From contig CABUVH010000056.1 of NCBI GenBank assembly GCA_902494935.1, positions 1-10,775 of the forward strand: a DNA stretch of 10,775 bases, read 5' to 3'. A program made the translations under genes and the position numbers. Origin of the DNA: an uncultured Collinsella sp. Lineage in GTDB: Bacteria > Actinomycetota > Coriobacteriia > Coriobacteriales > Coriobacteriaceae. The notes below the pieces were generated by a model that saw only the letters and a program-made list of their open reading frames with translations, had not been told where the DNA came from and did not search any database. Shown piece after piece: positions 7,404 to 10,775 of this stretch (position 1 is its first letter; every line of letters begins with the position of its first letter).

Positions 7404-7850
7404 GTGCGTGCGGTGGTACAGCGCGTGCTCAACGCCGGCGTGACAGTCGACGGCGAGTGCGTGGGCCGCATTGGACGCGGCTACCTGGTGCTGCTGGGCG
7501 TGGGCCACGGCGACACACGCGCCGAAGCCGACAAGCTGTGGGGCAAGCTCCGCGGGCTGCGTATCAACGAGGATGAGAACGGCAAGACCAACTTGGCGCT
7601 GGCGGATGTCGACGGCGAGGTGCTCGTGGTGTCGCAGTTCACGCTGTTTGCCGACTGCCGCCACGGCCGCCGTCCGTCGTTTACGGACGCCGGCGCGCCC
7701 GATGTCGCTAACGAACTTTACGAGTACTTTCTGACACTCGTCGCTCAGGACGTTGAGCATGTGGCGCACGGTATCTTTGGCGCCGATATGAAGGTCGACC
7801 TGGTCAACGACGGTCCGTTCACCATCGTTCTGGACACAGACAATCTTTAG
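7404..7850 (+). CDS. dtd: D-aminoacyl-tRNA deacylase
   Basis: Removes D-amino acids (and glycine from tRNA-Ala) mischarged onto tRNA, acting as a homodimer in the cytoplasm. The 148-residue length is typical. The start is GTG with MRAVVQRV, the standard DTD N-terminus; the ribosome binding site GAGGAG (7392-7397) lies in the last codons of rdgB. The active-site strand SQFTLFADCRHGRRPSF is at 77-93. The second signature, NDGPFT at 135-140, keeps the Gly-Pro pair that enforces chirality but has Phe where Val is commoner in this motif. The 3-base gap to rdgB indicates one operon. The gene is followed at once by a perfect hairpin. Confidence 0.95.
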   Translation: MRAVVQRVLNAGVTVDGECVGRIGRGYLVLLGVGHGDTRAEADKLWGKLRGLRINEDENGKTNLALADVDGEVLVVSQFTLFADCRHGRRPSFTDAGAPDVANELYEYFLTLVAQDVEHVAHGIFGADMKVDLVNDGPFTIVLDTDNL

Positions 7851-7878
7851 GTTACGCGGTTTTACCAAACCGCGTAAC
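7851..7878 (+). other. Perfect 12-bp hairpin abutting the dtd stop
   Basis: GTTACGCGGTTT (7851-7862) pairs without mismatch with AAACCGCGTAAC (7867-7878) around a TACC loop. It starts at the base after the dtd stop codon. TACTCG follows instead of a T-tract, so as an intrinsic terminator it is incomplete; it may be a 3' stabiliser or the left edge of the repeat region that follows. Confidence 0.6.
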
Positions 7879-7891
7879 TACTCGACGCTGC

Positions 7892-7990
7892 ACGGCCACC
7901 ATTCGGCCAATCTGTCGCTCAAACCGTCGCTCGCGTACCAAAGTACGCGTCGCTCCTCTTTCGCGACACCTTGGCTCGAATGGTGGTCGT
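7892..7990. repeat. Nested long inverted repeat, possible dispersed palindromic element
   Basis: The arm at 7892-7910 (core CCACCATTCG) pairs with 7971-7990 (core CGAATGGTGG): 19 pairs, one of them G-U, with a single bulged T at 7976. Inside, TGTCGC (7913-7918) pairs with GCGACA (7963-7968), and at the tip CGCGTAC (7932-7938) pairs with GTACGCG (7943-7949) around a CAAA loop. GTCGCTC occurs three times (7914, 7926, 7949). This fills the centre of the only long gene-free stretch, 7851-8156, where no reading frame looks coding. It could be a REP/BIME-like or MITE-like element, a structured RNA, or a transcription barrier between dtd and veg. The base pairing is certain; the identity is not. Confidence 0.65.
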
Positions 7991-8001
7991 TCGCTGACGT
8001 G

Positions 8002-8053
8002 AGCTGGTCATGCGAAGTTGTCGTCTGGAGCGTATTTGAGACCGGGCTTTTTT
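8002..8053 (+). terminator. Weak terminator candidate before veg
   Basis: AGCTGGTC (8002-8009) can pair with GACC-GGCT (8040-8048) through 8 pairs, one G-U, with one bulged G; a T-run follows to 8053. The 30-base loop is long for an intrinsic terminator. The run of six T's after GGGC is what drew attention; the stem is only modest. Confidence 0.3.
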
Positions 8054-8059
8054 AGCTGC

Positions 8060-8089
8060 TTGCGTATGGCTGCAGCAGGGTGCTATAGT
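8060..8089 (+). promoter_or_regulatory. Promoter of veg-ispE
   Basis: A -35 TTGCGT (8060-8065), an 18-base spacer and an extended -10 TGCTATAGT (8081-8089, -10 hexamer TATAGT at 8084-8089) predict a start near 8096 and a leader of about 60 bases before the veg ATG. Confidence 0.65.
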
Positions 8090-8109
8090 ATTAGAGTTTT
8101 GTCTATCTT

Positions 8110-8129
8110 AGGGGTATTATCCCCTTTTT
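8110..8129 (+). promoter_or_regulatory. Attenuator-like hairpin in the veg leader
   Basis: AGGGG (8110-8114) pairs with CCCCT (8121-8125) around a TATTAT loop and is followed by T's to 8129. It sits about 15 bases into the predicted veg leader, upstream of the ribosome binding site. It has the form of a short intrinsic terminator. Alternatively TATTAT (8115-8120) could be the -10 box of a second promoter with TTAGAG (8091-8096) as a poor -35. Confidence 0.45.
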
Positions 8130-8156
8130 GAATTGCACCCTCTGGAGGCCCTATTC

Positions 8157-8453
8157 ATGGAAGAGATGGAAGTCAATCACGTCGACGACATCCACGAGAA
8201 GCTGACCGATATGGTGGGCGATCGCGTCAAGGTTAAGGCCAACATGGGCCGTACCCGCGTCATCGAGCGCATGGGCACCATCAAGAGCGTCCACCCCGCT
8301 GTCTTTATCGTTGAGGTTGACGAGCGTCGTGGCCGCAAATCGCGTCAGTCCTACCAGTACATCGATGTCCTTACCGGCCAGGTCGAACTGTTCGACCCCG
8401 AGAGCGGCGAACATATCTTTACCCCGCTCGGCAACCAGCTCGAGGAGCACTAA
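8157..8453 (+). CDS. veg: Veg family protein
   Basis: A small cytoplasmic protein (98 residues) of the Veg family, known best from B. subtilis (86 residues), where it is very highly transcribed and has been linked to biofilm matrix regulation; its biochemical role is not settled. Visible family features are GDRVKVKANMGRTRVIERMGTI (about 21-42), the run PAVFIVEVDE (47-56) and SYQYIDVLTGQVELF (66-80), which match the B. subtilis order of KANGGRRKTIERSG, PSVFVIQLD and SYSYADVLTETVEL. I prefer ATG 8157 over an upstream TTG at 8133 because GGAGG (8144-8148) is 8 bases before it and would lie inside the longer version. The extra C-terminal 15 or so acidic/polar residues are unlike B. subtilis. As in Firmicutes, ispE follows, here after 2 bases, so the two are surely co-transcribed. 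Confidence 0.9.
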   Translation: MEEMEVNHVDDIHEKLTDMVGDRVKVKANMGRTRVIERMGTIKSVHPAVFIVEVDERRGRKSRQSYQYIDVLTGQVELFDPESGEHIFTPLGNQLEEH

Positions 8454-8455
8454 CG

Positions 8456-9352
8456 GTGACCGATCGGTCCCTCATCCTTACCGCGCCGGCAAAGATTAAC
8501 CTCTATCTGGGGGTTCATACCGAGCGCGACGCCCGCGGCTATCACAGGGTCGATTCCCTGATGGCAGCCGTCGGTCTTGCCGATACCGTGACGGTCGCGC
8601 CGGCGCAGGCGTTGACCGTCCAGACGGTTCCGGCATCCGATTTTCCCATGCAAAAAAATACGGCCTATCGGGCGGCAATCGCTATGGCCGAGCGTTACGG
8701 TCGCGATGCCAATGTGTGCGTGACGATCGAAAAGCGTATCCCGCTGTGCGCCGGTCTGGGAGGCCCCTCGACGGATGCCGCTGCGGTCATCGTTGCCTTG
8801 GCCGAGCTGTGGGGTATCGACCGTGCCGACCCCGCGCTCGATGACATCGCTCGCGGTATCGGCGCCGACGTGCCGTTTTTTTTGCACACGAGTCCCGCAT
8901 TCTACGTCGGCGGGGGAGATGTGCTGGCCACTGAGTATCCTGTGCTTCCGGCGACACCTGTCGTATTGGTCAAACCGCACGAGACGAGCGTTTCAACGGT
9001 TGAAGCGTATCGACGATTTGATGAGAGCCCGGTGCCCGCGGAAAAACCCGATGCGATTGCTTCTGTCTTACGCGCCGGCGATGCCGGGGCGGCATATGCG
9101 CTCGTTCATAACAATCTGGGCGTCATATCCGCGCAGATGGAGCCGCGGATCCAGGCAGTTCTCGACTGGCTGCGCGCACAGGAGGGAACCGTTGCCGTGG
9201 ACGTGTGTGGTTCGGGTGCTTGCTCGTTTGCCATTTGCGATACCGTCGCTGCAGCAGCCCATCTTGCGGGAGCTGCCCAGCAAAATGGCTGGTGGGCCTG
9301 CGCGACTGAGCTTATTCCCAACACGGTTCAAATCGACGCGCCAAAGAAATAA
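8456..9352 (+). CDS. ispE: 4-diphosphocytidyl-2-C-methyl-D-erythritol kinase
   Basis: Phosphorylates CDP-methylerythritol with ATP in the MEP isoprenoid pathway. A GHMP kinase of 298 residues, near the usual 280-300. Motif 1 is PAKINLYLGV (11-20; Lys13), followed by GYHRVDSLM (28-36). The ATP-binding motif 2 is PLCAGLGGPSTDAA (96-109), where most IspE proteins have GAGLGGGSSDAA: the glycines and the catalytic Asp107 stay but Pro and Thr are substituted. GADVPFF (136-142) and motif 3 CGSGACSFA (251-259, usually SGSGSTVFA) complete the fold. The start is GTG with GAGGAG (8442-8447) inside the end of veg, 8 bases upstream. Codon third positions look somewhat less GC-rich than in asnB. The gene is the last of the veg transcript; no terminator is evident before the tRNA-Pro promoter. 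Confidence 0.95.
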   Translation: MTDRSLILTAPAKINLYLGVHTERDARGYHRVDSLMAAVGLADTVTVAPAQALTVQTVPASDFPMQKNTAYRAAIAMAERYGRDANVCVTIEKRIPLCAGLGGPSTDAAAVIVALAELWGIDRADPALDDIARGIGADVPFFLHTSPAFYVGGGDVLATEYPVLPATPVVLVKPHETSVSTVEAYRRFDESPVPAEKPDAIASVLRAGDAGAAYALVHNNLGVISAQMEPRIQAVLDWLRAQEGTVAVDVCGSGACSFAICDTVAAAAHLAGAAQQNGWWACATELIPNTVQIDAPKK

Positions 9353-9384
9353 AAATTTCTCTAGCACGCGACGAAAATCTTTGT

Positions 9385-9393
9385 TACTATAGT
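9385..9393 (+). promoter_or_regulatory. -10 region of tRNA-Pro
   Basis: TACTATAGT contains two overlapping -10 candidates, TACTAT (9385-9390) and TATAGT (9388-9393), ending 9-12 bases before the tRNA. No convincing -35 is present (TAGCAC at 9362-9367 is the best at 17 bases). The same element occurs before the veg gene as CTATAGT. Confidence 0.5.
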
Positions 9394-9401
9394 CGAGCTA
9401 A

Positions 9402-9478
9402 CGGGTTGTGGCTCAGTTTGGTAGAGCACTGCGTTCGGGACGCAGGGGTCGCTGGTTCAAATCCAGTCAACCCGACCA
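9402..9478 (+). tRNA. tRNA-Pro(CGG)
   Basis: A 77-base cloverleaf: acceptor CGGGTTG (9402-9408) with CAACCCG (9468-9474), D stem GCTC/GAGC, anticodon stem CTGCG/CGCAG with loop TTCGGGA (9434-9440) giving anticodon CGG (9436-9438) for CCG codons, T arm GCTGG-TTCAAAT-CCAGT, discriminator A9475 and an encoded CCA (9476-9478). CCG is a common proline codon in this GC-rich window, which explains keeping a dedicated tRNA. It lies 49 bases after ispE with its own -10 element and terminator. Confidence 0.97.
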
Positions 9479-9487
9479 GAGCATGAG

Positions 9488-9517
9488 AAGGGACCGCTTC
9501 TTGCGGTCCCTTTTTTT
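9488..9517 (+). terminator. Intrinsic terminator of tRNA-Pro
   Basis: AAGGGACCGC (9488-9497) pairs perfectly with GCGGTCCCTT (9503-9512) around a TTCTT loop, followed by a run of seven T's (9511-9517). It starts 10 bases after the CCA end. Confidence 0.95.
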
Positions 9518-9525
9518 AGCTATTG

Positions 9526-9554
9526 TTGTGATACCGCGGCACCCGCGGTATACT
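9526..9554 (+). promoter_or_regulatory. tatA promoter
   Basis: TTGTGA (9526-9531) and a consensus-like TATACT (9549-9554) are separated by exactly 17 bases, the best-formed promoter in the window. The expected start is near 9561, leaving a leader of about 30 bases with GGAGG (9581-9585) 5 bases before the tatA ATG. The spacer is occupied by a palindrome, described separately. Confidence 0.78.
9531..9551. promoter_or_regulatory. 21-bp palindrome inside the tatA promoter, candidate operator
   Basis: ATACCGCGG (9531-9539), three bases CAC, then CCGCGGTAT (9543-9551): 9-bp arms with no mismatch. It spans the last base of the -35, the whole spacer and the first half of the -10. A dimeric repressor bound here would block RNA polymerase; a MerR-type activator acting in the spacer is another possibility. 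No regulator gene is in the window. Confidence 0.55.
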
Positions 9555-9590
9555 CATTCGAGCTTGTCTCGCTGTATTGTGGAGGTCTAC

Positions 9591-9866
9591 ATGTTTGGAC
9601 TGAGGGCTCCTGAGCTCATCATTATTCTCGTCGTTGTCTTGATCATCTTCGGGCCTAAGAACCTGCCGAAGCTCGGCAAGTCTCTCGGCTCTACCGTCAA
9701 GAATATCCGCGAGGGTATGGAGGGCGACGATAAGGGCGAAACCAAGCAGGCCGAGGACGTTGTGGTCGAGGAGTCCAAGGAGGACAAGGAGATCGCAGAG
9801 CTCGAGGCCAAGCTCGCTGCTGCCAAGAAAAAGCAGGCAGAGGACAGCGACGCGGACGCAGAGTAG
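9591..9866 (+). CDS. tatA: Twin-arginine translocase subunit TatA/TatE
   Basis: Pore-forming subunit of the Tat pathway, which exports folded proteins across the cytoplasmic membrane. The 91-residue protein has the standard order: a short N-terminus, one transmembrane helix (about 8-20, rich in I, L and V), the hinge FGPKNLPKLG (20-29), an amphipathic helix (about 24-42) and a charged, disordered C-terminal tail (45-91) rich in E, K and A that may form a coiled coil near 60-82. The FGPKNLPKLG signature separates it from TatB only loosely; the short N-terminus and tail length favour TatA. A frame open further upstream runs through the tRNA and is not coding; ATG 9591 has GGAGG 5 bases away. 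It is monocistronic, with promoter and terminator; tatC is not adjacent. Confidence 0.92.
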   Translation: MFGLRAPELIIILVVVLIIFGPKNLPKLGKSLGSTVKNIREGMEGDDKGETKQAEDVVVEESKEDKEIAELEAKLAAAKKKQAEDSDADAE

Positions 9867-9891
9867 TCCCATCCCTTTGGGGTGAGCACCT

Positions 9892-9924
9892 GACCGGCTT
9901 GCCCGCAGGCTAGCCGGTCTTTTT
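9892..9924 (+). terminator. Intrinsic terminator of tatA
   Basis: GACCGGCT (9892-9899) pairs with AGCCGGTC (9912-9919), and inside it GCC (9901-9903) pairs with GGC (9908-9910) across a single T-T mismatch, with a CGCA tip. TTTTT (9920-9924) follows. Confidence 0.9.
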
Positions 9925-9928
9925 CGTT

Positions 9929-9957
9929 TTGTTGACAGTTGATCGTTACATCATAGT
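9929..9957 (+). promoter_or_regulatory. Probable greA promoter region
   Basis: A perfect -35 hexamer TTGACA lies at 9932-9937 but has no good -10 at 16-18 bases. An overlapping TTGTTG (9929-9934) is spaced 17 bases from CATAGT (9952-9957). The latter would start transcription near 9964, almost at the ribosome binding site GGGGAGA (9959-9965), so the exact boxes are unsettled. A promoter is expected because a strong terminator precedes it. Confidence 0.4.
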
Positions 9958-9972
9958 TGGGGAGATATCCGT

Positions 9973-10443
9973 ATGGACGCAAGCCAGATCGTACTGACCG
10001 CTGAGGGCCGCCAGAAGCTCGTCGAGGAGCTCGCTTGGCGTGAGGGCGATTACGCCAAGGAGATCGTCGAGGACATCAAGGAAGCCCGCGCGTTCGGCGA
10101 CCTTTCGGAGAACTCCGAGTACGATGCCGCCAAGGACAAGCAGGCCCAGAATGCTGCTCGCATTGCCGAGATTCAGGCCATCCTCGCCAACGCTCAGGTT
10201 GCTGCCACCACGGGCGATCTGACCGTCTCCATCGGTTCCACCGTTTCTCTGATCGATCCCAACGGTGAGGTCATGGAAGTCACGCTCGTCGGTACCACCG
10301 AGACCAACTCGCTCGAGCACAAGATCTCTAACGAGTCTCCGGTCGGTCACGCCATCATCGGTCACGGCGAGGGTGACTCCGTTGAGGTCGTTACACCTTC
10401 TGGCAAGACCCGCGTCTACACCATCGCCAAGATCGCACGCTAG
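9973..10443 (+). CDS. greA: Transcription elongation factor GreA
   Basis: Binds RNA polymerase through the secondary channel and stimulates cleavage of backtracked transcripts so that elongation can resume. The 156 residues match the usual 155-160. The N-terminal antiparallel coiled coil (about 6-76) carries the tip motif GDLSENSEYDAAKD (42-55) with acidic Asp43 and Glu46 that position the catalytic Mg. The C-terminal FKBP-like domain (about 82-156) ends with the family pattern ISNESPVGHAIIGHGEGD (118-135) and VEVVTPSGKTRVYTI (137-151). The ribosome binding site GGGGAGA is 7 bases before ATG 9973. It lies just upstream of lysS, a pairing found in many Actinobacteria and Firmicutes. Confidence 0.97.
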   Translation: MDASQIVLTAEGRQKLVEELAWREGDYAKEIVEDIKEARAFGDLSENSEYDAAKDKQAQNAARIAEIQAILANAQVAATTGDLTVSIGSTVSLIDPNGEVMEVTLVGTTETNSLEHKISNESPVGHAIIGHGEGDSVEVVTPSGKTRVYTIAKIAR

Positions 10444-10447
10444 ACCA

Positions 10448-10504
10448 CGGTCCCGCGTAAAGGTATGTTTTCGCTCCCTGGGACCGAATCCTGGGGAGCG
10501 TTTT
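10448..10504 (+). terminator. Terminator-like hairpin between greA and lysS, with a possible pseudoknot
   Basis: CGCTCCC (10472-10478) pairs with GGGAGCG (10494-10500), followed by TTTT (10501-10504). The loop contains GGGACCG (10480-10486), which is perfectly complementary to CGGTCCC (10448-10454) upstream. The two pairings can coexist as a pseudoknot or compete. No convincing separate promoter for lysS is visible, so lysS is probably reached by read-through of this structure. Confidence 0.65.
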
Positions 10505-10522
10505 AGTTTGAGGAGCTAACTT

Positions 10523-10775
10523 ATGGCAGAGAACCAGAACGTCGCCGATCATGCCTCGACGCTCAACGACGAGCGCGCCACGCGTCTGGCAAAGCGCGCC
10601 GCCCTGTTCGAGGCGGGCCAGAACCCCTATCCCGAGCACTCCGAGATCGAGGACTATGTCGTCGACATTGAGGCTAAATATGCCGATCTTGCCGATGGCG
10701 AGGATACTGAGGACGTCGTGAAGATCGGCGGCCGCGTGGTCGCCAAGCGTGGCCAGGGCAAGATCATGTTTATCG
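10523..10775 (+). CDS. lysS: Lysyl-tRNA synthetase, N-terminal part (cut by the window end)
   Basis: Class II LysRS, which charges tRNA-Lys. Only the first 84 codons are present; the frame is open to the last base. The reading begins MAENQNVADHAS and contains the family segments RLAKRAALFEAGQNPYP (21-37) and the start of the OB-fold anticodon-binding domain, VKIGGRVVAKRGQGKIMF (66-83). The catalytic domain with class II motifs 1-3 lies beyond the window. GAGGAG (10510-10515) is 7 bases before the ATG. The greA-lysS order supports the call. Confidence 0.9.
   Translation, partial: MAENQNVADHASTLNDERATRLAKRAALFEAGQNPYPEHSEIEDYVVDIEAKYADLADGEDTEDVVKIGGRVVAKRGQGKIMFI

Noticed and set aside
7914..7955. 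Three GTCGCTC copies as a CRISPR or iteron array
   Set aside because: Copies are only 7 bases and unevenly spaced (12 then 23 bases), with no conserved longer repeat; they are better explained as part of the inverted repeat.
8133..8156. TTG start for veg 8 codons upstream
   Set aside because: The ribosome binding site GGAGG lies within this extension and is correctly placed for ATG 8157.
9408..9590. Upstream extension of the tatA reading frame
   Set aside because: It starts inside tRNA-Pro and crosses the tRNA terminator and the tatA promoter; ATG 9591 has a proper ribosome binding site and gives the standard TatA N-terminus.

Overview
The window is a compact, GC-rich stretch of bacterial chromosome made almost entirely of housekeeping genes. 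Gene content and order fit an anaerobic actinobacterium of the class Coriobacteriia, with Collinsella or a close relative as my best guess. The pointers are murI-rph-rdgB-dtd, veg-ispE and greA-lysS neighbourhoods, a Veg-family protein outside the Firmicutes, GC-rich third codon positions, and tRNA genes that encode their own CCA. The taxon is an inference from memory; no database search was possible. All protein genes lie on the + strand; only tRNA-Val is on the - strand.

Layout: (1) 1-326: a - strand tRNA-Val(UAC) with its own terminator, divergent from asnB. (2) 327-2257: asnB, a glutamine-dependent asparagine synthetase, ending in a strong terminator. (3) 2320-3882: a MurE-family Mur ligase whose substrate motif is not the meso-DAP type. 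(4) 3990-7850: a HAD phosphatase, murI, rph, rdgB and dtd, all co-directional; rdgB and dtd are 3 bases apart, while hairpins separate most other pairs. (5) 7851-8156: the only long gene-free stretch (about 306 bases), holding a perfect 12-bp hairpin, a roughly 100-base nested inverted repeat, an extended -10 promoter and an attenuator-like leader hairpin. (6) 8157-9352: veg and ispE, separated by 2 bases. (7) 9402-9517: tRNA-Pro(CGG) with terminator. (8) 9526-9924: tatA under a good promoter whose spacer holds a 21-bp palindrome, then a terminator. (9) 9973-10775: greA, a terminator-like structure, and the start of lysS, cut by the window end.

Functionally the genes cover wall precursor synthesis (Mur ligase, glutamate racemase), amide nitrogen (AsnB), RNA maturation and nucleotide-pool or translation quality control (RNase PH, RdgB, DTD), isoprenoid synthesis (IspE), Tat export (TatA) and transcription/translation (GreA, LysRS, two tRNAs).

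I see no phage, transposase, CRISPR array, toxin-antitoxin pair or defence island. The less ordinary signals are non-coding: the nested repeat at 7892-7990, the palindrome in the tatA promoter, the veg leader hairpin, and a possible pseudoknot between greA and lysS.
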